Source of the DNA: an uncultured Alcaligenaceae bacterium
GTDB taxonomy: Bacteria > Pseudomonadota > Gammaproteobacteria > Burkholderiales > Burkholderiaceae_B
DNA length: 48,509 bases
NCBI GenBank assembly: GCA_937995985.1
Contig: CALKIR010000028.1
Coordinates: 1 to 48,509, forward strand
Reading direction: 5' to 3'
The notes beneath the pieces are model-generated. The model was not told the origin of the DNA. It searched no databases and saw nothing but the letters and a program-made list of their open reading frames with translations. The translations under genes were made by a program, and so were the position numbers. Shown piece after piece: positions 32,937 through 42,265 of this stretch (positions are counted from its first letter, which is position 1; each line of letters starts with the position of its first letter).

Positions 32937-35900
32937 ATGAATGCTCCAATTGCTAGTCAATACTTAGCTGCTCAACCAGATTTTCATCAAGGGCAACGCG
33001 CCCGTGAAATCCCCTACAACTACACTTCTTATTCTGATCAGGAAATCGTCCAGCGCCTCCTTGGCCCCGAAGCTTGGGAGCTGCTGTGTGCCCTACGCAG
33101 TGAACGCCGCACCGGCCGCTCTGCCTATATGCTTTTTGAAGTACTAGGGGATATCTGGGTTGTACAAAGAAATCCTTACTTACAGGACGACTTACTTGAA
33201 AACCCCAAACGCCTCGAGCAGCTCATCGACTCATTACAACAACGCTTGCGCGAAATTGACGCACGCCGCGAATCCCATATCCCGCGCCGTGACCAAAAAG
33301 TATTACGTTTATTAGAGGCAGCGCGTGTGGCCGTCAGCCGCTTTGAAAGCGATCTACACCACACTAAAAGCCTGCGCCAACGCATCAAAAAACAACTCAG
33401 CCAACTTACCCACCCAGACAACATCAAATTTGATGCATTATCACGGGTCTCCCATGTTACTGATGCCACAGACTGGCGTGTTGAATATCCCTTTGTGGTG
33501 CTGACCCCAGATACCGAGACCGAAGTCAGTGCCTTAGTACGCGCCTGCTTTGAGCTCAATCTCACCATCATTCCCCGAGGCGGAGGCACGGGTTATACCG
33601 GTGGCGCCATACCTCTAAGCCCCCATAGTGCAGTCATTAACACTGAAAAACTTGATCAAATAGGGGCAGTTAAAAAAGAAGTATTACCGGGTTTAGATGA
33701 GGCGGTAGCCACCCTCACCACCCAAGCCGGCGTAGTCACCCGTCGTGTTGCTGAAGCCGCACAACAGGCTGGCTATGTCTTTGCTGTTGATCCCACCTCT
33801 GCAGACGCTTCCTGTATTGGTGGAAATATTGCCATGAATGCAGGGGGTAAAAAAGCAGTATTATGGGGCACCGCTCTGGATAACTTAGCCTGGTGGCGGA
33901 TGGTTGATCCTGATGGCAACTGGCTTGAGGTAACCCGCATTCATCATAATCTGGGCAAAATTCATGATGCTGCAGAAGCTACCTTTGAACTGCAATGGTC
34001 CGATGGCCGCTTGGCTCCAGGACAACACATTTTGGGCACCAAAACCCTTGTCATCGAAGGTCATCGTTTCCGTAAAGCAGGGCTAGGAAAAGATGTTACT
34101 GACAAGTTTCTAGCTGGCCTACCAGGGGTTCAAAAAGAAGGCTGTGATGGCATTATTACCGCAGCGCGTTGGATCCTACACCGCATGCCCAAACATACCC
34201 GCACAGTATGCCTCGAGTTTTTTGGCCCAGCGCAACGGGCTGTCCCCTCTATTGTTGAAATTAAAAACTACTTAGATGGCCCGGGTAAAGAGCAAGGCGC
34301 GTTATTAGCTGGACTGGAACACCTAGACGAACGTTATTTGCGTGCTGTGGGCTACAGCACTAAAAGCAAACGCGCCTCATTGCCCAAAATGGTGCTCATT
34401 GGCGATATTGTGGGAGATGATGAGGAAGTGGTTGCACGTGCAGCCGCTGAAGTGGTTCGCTTGGCCAACAGCCGTGAGGGCGAAGGCTTTATTGCTGTCA
34501 GCGCAGAGGCACGCCGTCGCTTTTGGCTAGATAGGGCACGCACAGCCGCCATTGCCCGTCATACTAATGCCTTTAAAATTAATGAGGATGTAGTCATTCC
34601 CCTAGAGCGGATGGGCGAATACACAGATGAAATAGAACGCATCAATATTGAGCTCTCTACCCGCAACAAGCTGCGCCTTATCGACGCACTTGAGGCATTT
34701 CTAAGCGGCCCGCTGCCCCTTAATAAAGACTCCCAAGCACATAATGACGAGCCAGATGAGCACTCATTTATAGAGGCGCGCCAACAGGCTGCTTTACACA
34801 CCCTGCACCAAGTGCGCCGCCGTTGGCAGTGGCTTTTAGACCATCTTGATACCCCCTTGGCAGAAGCGCTACCAACCTTACTCGAATTGGGGGATGCAGA
34901 GTTACGCGCACCCTTAGAGCAGCGACTGGCCCAAGACCCTGATGTCACCATTGTCGAACTCTTACAGGATCACACGCTACGGACTTCTTGGAAAACTGAA
35001 ATTCGCGCCAAAATGGAGCAGCATTTCCATGGCGCAGCATATGCCGGCATTATTGATCGCTTCAATCACATCCATCAAAAAGTACTACGCAGCCGCTTAT
35101 TTGTCGCATTACACATGCACGCTGGTGACGGTAACGTCCACACAAATATTCCTGTTAACTCTGATGATTATGAAATGCTCCAAGAAGCCAACAAAACGGT
35201 GGACAAAATTATGGCCATTGCCCGCCGTTTAAATGGAGTAATTTCTGGTGAGCATGGTATTGGGCTAACCAAATACCAATACCTTACTCAAGAAGAGTTG
35301 GCTCCCTTTCAAGAATACAAACGCACGGTGGATCCGGAGAACCGCTTTAATGCGGGCAAACTCATGCCAGGCGCCGATCTCAGCAAGGCTTGGACACCTA
35401 GCTTTAATCTATTGGGACACGAGTCCCTCATCATGCAACGCAGTGAAATCGGGGCCATTGCTCACGCCATTAAGGACTGTTTACGCTGTGGGAAATGCAA
35501 ACCCGTATGCGCCACTCATGTCCCCCGCGCCAACCTGCTGTACTCGCCCCGCAATAAAATTCTTGCCACCTCCTTGCTCATCGAAGCATTTTTATACGAA
35601 GAGCAAACCCGCCGAGGCATCAGCACCAAACATTGGGCTGAATTTGAAGATGTGGGCGATCACTGCACCCTATGCCACAAATGCTTTAACCCATGTCCAG
35701 TAGACATTGACTTTGGTGATGTCTCTATGGAAATGCGTGCCCTACTTCAAAAAATGGGCAAAAAAACCAAAACCATAGGCGGAGAAAGCGCGCTATTTTT
35801 CCTCAATAGCAAAGAACCTCGTGTAATTAATGCTACGCGCAAACTGCTCAGTGCAGGCTATCAGGCCCAACGTCTTGGCAATGAACTCTTTGCCACCGCA

Positions 35901-36875
35901 ACCCGAAAACAAAATGCACACCCGCCTGCCACAGTGGGTCGCCCCCCCATACGCGAACAGGTTATACATTTTGTCAACAAAAAAATGCCGGGCGGCTTAC
36001 CCAAACAACCCGTGCGCAAACTACTCGACATCGAGGACTCAAAATATGTTCCCATTATTCGAAATCCTCTCCGCACAGATGTCGATAGCGAGGCCGTATT
36101 CTATTTCCCTGGCTGTGGATCAGAGCGCTTATTTTCTCAAGTAGGACTGGCCACCCAAGCCATGCTCTGGCACGCAGGCGTACAGACAGTACTTCCTCCC
36201 GGCTATCTCTGCTGTGGATACCCCCAACGCGGTCACGGGCTTCATGATAAAGCCGAGGCCATGGTCACTGAAAATCGGGTTCTTTTCCACCGCCTCGCCA
36301 CCACCCTAAGTTATTTACATATCAAAACTGTAGTGGTGAGCTGCGGTACCTGCTATGACCAACTCGAAGACTACCAATTTGACAAAATTTTCCCGGGCAG
36401 CCGCCTCATTGATATTCATGAATATCTACTTGAAAAGGGCATCAAGCTAGATGGAGTCAAAGGGGTGCAATACATGTATCATGACCCCTGTCACAGCCCT
36501 ATGAAACAACAAGACCCATTACGCACCGTAGATGCACTCATGGGCACCGATACCTTATTGAGTGATCGCTGCTGCGGAGAATCAGGAACCTTAGCCGTGA
36601 CCCGTCCGGATATTTCTACCCAGGTGCGATTCAGAAAGCTTGAAGAATTACAAAAAGATCAAGCGCAACTGCGAGAAAAAGGCCATACCGGAGCGGTTAA
36701 AATGCTAACCTCCTGCCCCTCCTGCTTGCAAGGGCTGAGCCGCTATCACGACGATACCGGCATAGAAGCGGACTATATAGTTGTAGAGATGGCCAAACAT
36801 ATCCTGGGTGATACCTGGCTAGAAGACTATGTACGTGCAGCAAATGCAGGAGGCATTGAACGCGTCCTGTTCTAA
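32937..36875 (+). CDS. DUF3683 FAD-linked and iron-sulfur oxidoreductase, giant fusion
   Basis: The 1312-residue protein joins several modules. DUF3683 occupies about 1-170. A PCMH-type FAD-binding domain follows, with P213-RGGGTGYTGG and later NAGGKKAVLWGT. The FAD-oxidase C-terminal domain carries HMHAGDGNVH at 726-735 and GEHGIGLTKYQ. Two 4Fe-4S motifs follow: C848, C851, C854, C858 and C910, C913, C916, C920. Two CCG (cysteine-rich) domains end the protein, with C1060, C1092-C1093, and C1185, C1212-C1213. It thus unites a GlcD/D-lactate dehydrogenase-like half with a GlpC/HdrD-like half and should pass electrons from a 2-hydroxyacid-like substrate to an acceptor such as the quinone pool. 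The substrate is unknown. No membrane helix is seen. Confidence 0.92.
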   Translation: MNAPIASQYLAAQPDFHQGQRAREIPYNYTSYSDQEIVQRLLGPEAWELLCALRSERRTGRSAYMLFEVLGDIWVVQRNPYLQDDLLENPKRLEQLIDSLQQRLREIDARRESHIPRRDQKVLRLLEAARVAVSRFESDLHHTKSLRQRIKKQLSQLTHPDNIKFDALSRVSHVTDATDWRVEYPFVVLTPDTETEVSALVRACFELNLTIIPRGGGTGYTGGAIPLSPHSAVINTEKLDQIGAVKKEVLPGLDEAVATLTTQAGVVTRRVAEAAQQAGYVFAVDPTSADASCIGGNIAMNAGGKKAVLWGTALDNLAWWRMVDPDGNWLEVTRIHHNLGKIHDAAEATFELQWSDGRLAPGQHILGTKTLVIEGHRFRKAGLGKDVTDKFLAGLPGVQKEGCDGIITAARWILHRMPKHTRTVCLEFFGPAQRAVPSIVEIKNYLDGPGKEQGALLAGLEHLDERYLRAVGYSTKSKRASLPKMVLIGDIVGDDEEVVARAAAEVVRLANSREGEGFIAVSAEARRRFWLDRARTAAIARHTNAFKINEDVVIPLERMGEYTDEIERINIELSTRNKLRLIDALEAFLSGPLPLNKDSQAHNDEPDEHSFIEARQQAALHTLHQVRRRWQWLLDHLDTPLAEALPTLLELGDAELRAPLEQRLAQDPDVTIVELLQDHTLRTSWKTEIRAKMEQHFHGAAYAGIIDRFNHIHQKVLRSRLFVALHMHAGDGNVHTNIPVNSDDYEMLQEANKTVDKIMAIARRLNGVISGEHGIGLTKYQYLTQEELAPFQEYKRTVDPENRFNAGKLMPGADLSKAWTPSFNLLGHESLIMQRSEIGAIAHAIKDCLRCGKCKPVCATHVPRANLLYSPRNKILATSLLIEAFLYEEQTRRGISTKHWAEFEDVGDHCTLCHKCFNPCPVDIDFGDVSMEMRALLQKMGKKTKTIGGESALFFLNSKEPRVINATRKLLSAGYQAQRLGNELFATATRKQNAHPPATVGRPPIREQVIHFVNKKMPGGLPKQPVRKLLDIEDSKYVPIIRNPLRTDVDSEAVFYFPGCGSERLFSQVGLATQAMLWHAGVQTVLPPGYLCCGYPQRGHGLHDKAEAMVTENRVLFHRLATTLSYLHIKTVVVSCGTCYDQLEDYQFDKIFPGSRLIDIHEYLLEKGIKLDGVKGVQYMYHDPCHSPMKQQDPLRTVDALMGTDTLLSDRCCGESGTLAVTRPDISTQVRFRKLEELQKDQAQLREKGHTGAVKMLTSCPSCLQGLSRYHDDTGIEADYIVVEMAKHILGDTWLEDYVRAANAGGIERVLF

Positions 36876-36902
36876 TGCACCCATAGCGCTTTATATTAAA
36901 AA

Positions 36903-36930
36903 AACTGGGCCCGCACTAGCGGGCCCAGTT
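36903..36930 (-). terminator. Rho-independent terminator of apt
   Basis: A perfect 12-pair stem (36903-36914 with 36919-36930) with loop ACTA is followed on the minus strand by T residues matching the A run at 36898-36904. It lies about 40 bases beyond the apt stop. The hairpin may also stop plus-strand transcripts of the DUF3683 gene, but that side lacks a T run. Confidence 0.85.
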
Positions 36931-36971
36931 CACTGGTATCACAAACAAACTATTTGCTCAGTACGCAGCAG

Positions 36972-37532
36972 TTATTCTTCTATGTTGGGACCAAAAGAAC
37001 ACACTGTATACACGGGCAAACCGGTCTGACGCACAGCCTCTGAGCCACCAAGATAAGGCAAATCAATCATTGCTGCTGCCTCGATGGCATTGGCTCCCAA
37101 ACGCTGCAACAAACGCGACGCTGCCACCATTGTGCCCCCAGTAGCAATCAAATCATCAATCAACAATACACGCTGACCCGGTCGTACTGAATCGGTGTGC
37201 ATTTCTACAGTCGCATTGCCGTATTCCAGGCTATATTCCTCTGCCACCGTTCGATAAGGCAATTTGCCTTTTTTTCGCACGGGGACAAAACCAACATTAA
37301 GCTCATAAGCTAACACAGAACCGACAATAAACCCCCGTGCATCAATACCCGCCACGAGATCCAAACGTTGATCCATGTAACGATGCACAAAGAGATCGAT
37401 CAGCGTACGAAACGCTCGAGGGTCCTGCAACACAGGAGTAATATCACGAAAAACCACCCCAGGCTTGGGCCAATCAGGCACACTACGTATGGTTTTTCGA
37501 ATATATTCAATGGGATTTATTTGCATAGTCAT
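36972..37532 (-). CDS. apt: Adenine phosphoribosyltransferase
   Basis: The 186-residue enzyme salvages adenine to AMP using PRPP. The PRPP-binding motif LLIDDLIATGGT is near the middle. PDWPKPGVVFRDITPVLQDP at the N-terminus and GIDARGFIVGSVLAYEL are diagnostic. The ATG at 37532 was chosen because it aligns with family N-termini and because the likely promoter (TATAAT at 37591-37596) lies inside the longer frame that begins at 37634. An ATG two codons later is equally possible. No clear ribosome binding site is seen. Confidence 0.93.
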   Translation of the reverse strand: MTMQINPIEYIRKTIRSVPDWPKPGVVFRDITPVLQDPRAFRTLIDLFVHRYMDQRLDLVAGIDARGFIVGSVLAYELNVGFVPVRKKGKLPYRTVAEEYSLEYGNATVEMHTDSVRPGQRVLLIDDLIATGGTMVAASRLLQRLGANAIEAAAMIDLPYLGGSEAVRQTGLPVYTVCSFGPNIEE

Positions 37533-37590
37533 AGAAAAAAATTGACTGCCTATAAGTATTGCAACCACGCTATTGTACAGGCAAAAATAA

Positions 37591-37596
37591 ATTATA
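37591..37596 (-). promoter_or_regulatory. Candidate -10 element of apt
   Basis: A perfect TATAAT on the minus strand lies 58 bases before the apt ATG. No strong -35 is visible at standard spacing. Confidence 0.38.
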
Positions 37597-37665
37597 CGCA
37601 GTGCCCCAAGCAAATTTGCCCAATAACAGGGCACTACACCACTAAGAACCGCCCTTTACGCTCTC

Positions 37666-39333
37666 TCAATCAAGCATCCGCACCAATTGCCCCCCAATTA
37701 AACGATAAGTTTGCTGGGCAAAATCATCTGGCAACTCATTATGACTGACCACAATCACACTGCGCCCTTGTGATACACGTTGCAAATCCTGTAACAAAGC
37801 GGCAGCAGTAGGCTCATCCAAACCAGCAGTAGGCTCATCCAATAACCAAAGATTGGCTGGATAAAGCACAATACGTGCCAAACACAGCCTACGGCTTTGT
37901 CCTACAGATAATGTATTCCCACCCTCACCAATCCAACTATCCAAGCCCCCTAATTGCCGCACATGATCCTCTAAATGCACAGCCCTTAATGCGGCCCATA
38001 ACTGCTCATCAGTGGCCTGGGGACAACCCAACAGCAAGTTATAACGCACCGTACCCAAAAACACGGGCGAATGCTGCGACAAATACGCAAAACGACGATA
38101 AACCGCCTGCTCTTGAACTTGGGCTAAATTAATATTGCCATAACAGATTTGCCCTTGATAGGGCACAATTTGCATCAGCGCTTGCAATAATGTGGTCTTA
38201 CCGGAGCCACTCAGCCCGTGTATGACCATCCGCTGCCCAGCTGGAAGAGAAAAGGCCAAGTCATGCAACACCGATACCTGATCATAAGCCACAGACAAAT
38301 TATGGACCTGTAAGTCTTGCACGGTGTTGGGCAGCTCATCAATAGAGCGAGACACGGAGCTTGACTCATTCGGAACCTGAGGCTGTAACGCATGCAAACG
38401 TGCTGAAGCCGCATGGACGGCCCCCAACTCTGACGCCCCGCGCATCACTGGAGCAAATACCTCAAATAACCCCATCAACCCAAAAATGAGCCCCACCCAC
38501 ATCGGTGCGCTCATTGTCACCTGAGTTTGGGCAAAACCACCCATAACTAATAATAAAAAAACCAATGCCCCCATTAATAACTGTTGCATCACTGTCCCGA
38601 GACTGGCGTGTGCATTGAGCCTATCTGCTGCCTGAGCATTACCTCTTAGTGTCTCAACAAACTGATCCAAAACACGCTGCTCAGCATGAAATACAGCTAA
38701 ATCACTATGGGCGGCAAAACTATCATGAGCAATGGCTCGTAAATCAGCAAACCCCTGTTGTACCTGTTGCCCATCCGCAGCACTGCGTCGTGCCAACCAA
38801 TAAGGCAACAACACAATAGCAATGGCAGTACCTAATAGCACAGCCCACGCCACTAAGGGCAAAAACATACCCAAAACCCAACTAAAAAACAGGCCCGCAA
38901 TACCTCCTGCTATGACAGGAGCGACCAACAAGAGGAAAAAGGTATCCAGGCGATCAATATCGCCGACCAAACGCGCCACCAAATCACCGTCACGAAATCG
39001 AGCTAATTGAGCTGGACGTAACTGAGCAATGCGTGCAAAACTGCGACTGCGAACCTCTGACTGTAAATTTAAAGTAACCTGATGACCCACCACCCGCTCT
39101 AGGTAACGCGACACAATACGCAAAATAGACAGACCACGCACCAACGCAGACGGAATAAAATAATTAAAATTAGCCATGGCGGTCACCAAAAAGGCAGAGG
39201 TTAAAAACCATCCTGCCACCCCTAGCAATCCGACCCCAGCAAAAATAGTCACCCCGGTCAACACAATGGCCCCAACACTAATAAACCAATGTTGACGCAA
39301 CCAGGCCTTACTTAGCTGCCACCATAATTTCAT
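37666..39333 (-). CDS. cydC: Thiol reductant ABC exporter subunit CydC
   Basis: The 555-residue half-transporter pairs with CydD to export cysteine or glutathione (or move heme, by newer data) for cytochrome bd and c assembly. Six membrane helices occupy about 1-310. The ATPase domain has Walker A GLSGSGKTT and Walker B LWLLDEPTAGLD. The ABC signature reads LSVGQ in place of LSGGQ, a visible departure at a key glycine. A 19-base direct repeat with a 21-base period (37803-37842) encodes DEPTAGLDEPTA. The ATG at 39333 was chosen because it overlaps the cydD stop by ATGA; an earlier in-frame start at 39369 lies within cydD. Confidence 0.92.
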   Translation of the reverse strand: MKLWWQLSKAWLRQHWFISVGAIVLTGVTIFAGVGLLGVAGWFLTSAFLVTAMANFNYFIPSALVRGLSILRIVSRYLERVVGHQVTLNLQSEVRSRSFARIAQLRPAQLARFRDGDLVARLVGDIDRLDTFFLLLVAPVIAGGIAGLFFSWVLGMFLPLVAWAVLLGTAIAIVLLPYWLARRSAADGQQVQQGFADLRAIAHDSFAAHSDLAVFHAEQRVLDQFVETLRGNAQAADRLNAHASLGTVMQQLLMGALVFLLLVMGGFAQTQVTMSAPMWVGLIFGLMGLFEVFAPVMRGASELGAVHAASARLHALQPQVPNESSSVSRSIDELPNTVQDLQVHNLSVAYDQVSVLHDLAFSLPAGQRMVIHGLSGSGKTTLLQALMQIVPYQGQICYGNINLAQVQEQAVYRRFAYLSQHSPVFLGTVRYNLLLGCPQATDEQLWAALRAVHLEDHVRQLGGLDSWIGEGGNTLSVGQSRRLCLARIVLYPANLWLLDEPTAGLDEPTAAALLQDLQRVSQGRSVIVVSHNELPDDFAQQTYRLIGGQLVRMLD

Positions 39334-41108
39334 GACACTACCCGTATTGTTTGCTCTGTAATCAACCACTGGGCGCCCACTTGTTGCGCCACATGGCGAT
39401 CATGGGTGGCCACAATTAACCCACGCCCCTGACAAAAGCTCAAAATTTCACTCATGACCTCATCACGTGTTTGGGGATCCAAATGAGCAGTAGGCTCATC
39501 AAGCAAGACTAATTGAGGATCAGCCAAAAACAATCGCGCTAAAGCCACGCGGTGCGCCTGTCCTCCAGACAAACCAAAGCCACGGGTCCCCAACTCTGTA
39601 TCTAAGCCCGCGGGCAAAGCACGCACAAATTCATCGGCCCGAGCCTGCGCCAAAGCTGCCCATAACTGCTCATCCGTCGCATGAGGAGCCGCCAAGCACA
39701 ACAAGTCTCGCACCGAACCCATAGTTAAAAAAGGCTGCTGACTAATTAATAAGGTGGCAGGCACCAAAGGAGTCACCCACCCGACCTGCGACGCCGCCAA
39801 CGGCGCTGCCGCACCGTGACGATAATGCTGCCACTGCCCAGCAGCAGGCCGACGCAAGCCAATTAATGTTTCAAGAAAACTGGTTTTACCGCTCCCACTT
39901 GGCCCCATCAACGCAACATGCGCCCCTTGAGCGAATTGCAACTGTATATCATGCAGCACCACCTCATCAGACTGTGGCACTGTAATTACCCCATCCTGCA
40001 CAGTAAACAAGTACTGCACTGCACGGCGCCACTGACAAGGCACCGCCAATGAATCAGTCGACTCGTTGGGAGCGACTTGATGTAGCGACGCAGATGGTGC
40101 AGGCGGTAATGCACCAAGCCGCTCTTCGAGCTGCTCCACAGCAGCCTTGGCGGTAGACCGCTCATGATACCCAGCAGCCAACTGCCGCAATGGGTTATAA
40201 ACCTCGGGCGCCAATAACAAACAAAACAACCCATGCTGTAAAGTATAGCCACTAAACCCTTCTCCAAAAGAGCCCAGATAACTAAACCCTATATAAACAG
40301 CCACCCCTGCTACCCCTAGAGCAGCAAACAGCTCAAGCACCGCAGAGGATAAAAAGGCAATGCGCAGCACTCCCATCGTAGCCTGATTCAAACGATCATT
40401 GGCCTCTTTGACCGTATGTACTTCATCTTGAGTACGACCAAATAAACTCAATGTAAAAATACCCTTGATACGATCTCCAAATACCCCTGCTAGCTGGCTA
40501 AGAATGGTCTGATGCTTACGATTCACCGCCTCGGCCCCCCAACCTATCAAAGCCATAAAAATTGGAATCATGGGCGCCGACACAATAAACAAAAGAGCCA
40601 CTATCCAATCTGTAGGCAAAACGGCCAAGGTGAAAATAATTGGCAACAAAGCAGCCGCATACATAGCTGGCAAAAAATTGCGTAAATAACCATCCAAGGC
40701 CTCTATATGCTCAACTAATAACGCAGCGAGCTCCCCCGAAGGATGACGCCGTGTCCAGGCGGGACCACGCTGCAGCATATGTGCAAATAATTGTGCCCGC
40801 AACTGCTGTTTAATTTGCTCTACGGCACGACTGGCGGCGCGCTGCCCAGACCAAGTTAATAAGGCCCGCAGCACAATCACAGCAGCAAACCCAACTATAG
40901 CGGACCATAAAGCCTGAATGGGTTGGTGTAAACGAATTGCGGCATCCAGTATATTGGCCAACAAATAAGCCTGTAAAATAAAAAGCAACCCAACGACAAT
41001 AGGGGCTAAAAAAGCCCACCCCATTGCCCTCGGACTGCGTCGCCATAACCCCGCGAGCCAACGACGCTGACTCGTGGCTGTATTAACCGTCTCGGTAGCT
41101 GCTTCCAT
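39330..41108 (-). CDS. cydD: Thiol reductant ABC exporter subunit CydD
   Basis: The 592-residue half-transporter is the partner of CydC. The membrane domain includes SAPMIPIFMALIGWGAE, a CydD hallmark. The ATPase domain has Walker A GPSGSGKTS, the signature LSGGQAHRVALARL and Walker B LVLLDEPTAHLD, all intact. It is the first gene of the pair, divergent from kdsD. The cytochrome bd genes cydAB, often next to cydDC, are not in the window. Confidence 0.93.
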   Translation of the reverse strand: MEAATETVNTATSQRRWLAGLWRRSPRAMGWAFLAPIVVGLLFILQAYLLANILDAAIRLHQPIQALWSAIVGFAAVIVLRALLTWSGQRAASRAVEQIKQQLRAQLFAHMLQRGPAWTRRHPSGELAALLVEHIEALDGYLRNFLPAMYAAALLPIIFTLAVLPTDWIVALLFIVSAPMIPIFMALIGWGAEAVNRKHQTILSQLAGVFGDRIKGIFTLSLFGRTQDEVHTVKEANDRLNQATMGVLRIAFLSSAVLELFAALGVAGVAVYIGFSYLGSFGEGFSGYTLQHGLFCLLLAPEVYNPLRQLAAGYHERSTAKAAVEQLEERLGALPPAPSASLHQVAPNESTDSLAVPCQWRRAVQYLFTVQDGVITVPQSDEVVLHDIQLQFAQGAHVALMGPSGSGKTSFLETLIGLRRPAAGQWQHYRHGAAAPLAASQVGWVTPLVPATLLISQQPFLTMGSVRDLLCLAAPHATDEQLWAALAQARADEFVRALPAGLDTELGTRGFGLSGGQAHRVALARLFLADPQLVLLDEPTAHLDPQTRDEVMSEILSFCQGRGLIVATHDRHVAQQVGAQWLITEQTIRVVS

Positions 41109-41184
41109 TATTCACTGCTCATAACTAAGATGAATGGATTGAATGTCTGACACTCACCCCGCCTATTGTATTTCAAAACGACTA

Positions 41185-41213
41185 TTGACATGTTTTTTCC
41201 CCTCCTGTATTGA
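41185..41213 (+). promoter_or_regulatory. Candidate promoter of the kdsD-lpt operon
   Basis: A perfect TTGACA (41185-41190) is followed after 17 bases by TATTGA (41208-41213), a weak -10. A better -10 sequence, TACAAT (41222-41227), has no -35 at standard distance. Transcription would start 20-30 bases before kdsD. Confidence 0.37.
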
Positions 41214-41248
41214 TGTATGACTACAATAAATAGGCATCTGCTCTATAC

Positions 41249-42229
41249 ATGAATACTATGTCCACTAAACACTATCTTGCCTCAGCACAACGCACCTTTG
41301 ATATTGAAATAGCGGCCCTACAAGCGCTCAGAGATAATTTAGGTGCCCCCTTCACCAAGGCCGTAGACTATGTACTTGCTTGTCGCGGCCGCGTTGTTGT
41401 CACGGGCATCGGTAAATCAGGACACATAGGCCGCAAAATTGCCGCCACCTTGGCCTCTACTGGCACACCGGCTTTTTTCATGCATGCAGCGGAGGCCTTA
41501 CATGGTGACCTGGGCATGATCACTGGCGATGACCTCATCCTTGCCATTTCCTACTCGGGCGCAGCCCAAGAGCTGGTTACCATACTGAATATTGCCCAGC
41601 GCTTGGGGACCCCTTTAATCGCCATCACCGGCCACCCCCAATCAGAGCTGGCCCAAAACGCTACCCTACACCTCAATGTCCATGTGGACAAAGAGGCTTG
41701 CCCGTTAAATCTAGCGCCCACAGCCAGTACCACAGCCACCTTGGTCCTTGGAGATGCCCTAGCAGTTGCCTGCTTAGAGGCCAAAGGCTTTACAGAACAA
41801 GACTTTGCACGCTCACACCCAGGCGGTGCACTAGGACGCCGCTTGCTTACCTATGTAAAAGATGTCATGCGCCAAGGTGAGGCCTTGCCCATTGTCTCTC
41901 TGGGCACCCTTATTCCTGATGCCCTTACGGAAATGTCTGCCAAAGGCATGGGCATGACTATTGTGGTCGATGCCCAAGCGCGTCCCGTAGGGATATTTAC
42001 CGATGGGGATCTGCGGCGTATTATCGCTAAAGAAGGGAACGTCCGTCACCTACCAGTTGAGGCTGGCATGACACGTCACCCCAAACATGTGGCGGCCGAC
42101 GATTTAGCAGTCAAAGCCGCTGCGCTCATGGACAATTTGCGCATCAACCAACTGTTAGTACTGGATGCACATCAAACCCTAATTGGGGCCTTGCACATGC
42201 ATGACCTATTAGCTGCTAAAGTTATCTAA
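41249..42229 (+). CDS. kdsD: D-arabinose 5-phosphate isomerase
   Basis: The 326-residue enzyme converts ribulose 5-phosphate to arabinose 5-phosphate, the first committed step of KDO synthesis for LPS. A SIS domain (about 40-175) carries TGIGKSGH at 52-59, and SHPGGALGRRLL marks the link to the tandem CBS domains (about 205-326). Length and order match E. coli KdsD (328 residues). A second ATG is three codons in. It heads the kdsD-kdsC-lptCAB group. Confidence 0.95.
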   Translation: MNTMSTKHYLASAQRTFDIEIAALQALRDNLGAPFTKAVDYVLACRGRVVVTGIGKSGHIGRKIAATLASTGTPAFFMHAAEALHGDLGMITGDDLILAISYSGAAQELVTILNIAQRLGTPLIAITGHPQSELAQNATLHLNVHVDKEACPLNLAPTASTTATLVLGDALAVACLEAKGFTEQDFARSHPGGALGRRLLTYVKDVMRQGEALPIVSLGTLIPDALTEMSAKGMGMTIVVDAQARPVGIFTDGDLRRIIAKEGNVRHLPVEAGMTRHPKHVAADDLAVKAAALMDNLRINQLLVLDAHQTLIGALHMHDLLAAKVI

Positions 42230-42265
42230 TTCACCCTATCACACACAACTATACCTTTAACACTC

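Noticed and set aside
37533..37634. Extended N-terminus of apt
   Set aside because: The extra 34 residues are hydrophobic, have no family match, and contain the likely -10 element.
41109..41248. FNR/ANR-type box between cydD and kdsD
   Set aside because: No TTGAT-N4-ATCAA-like palindrome is present; only isolated TTGAT and TTGAC half matches are seen.
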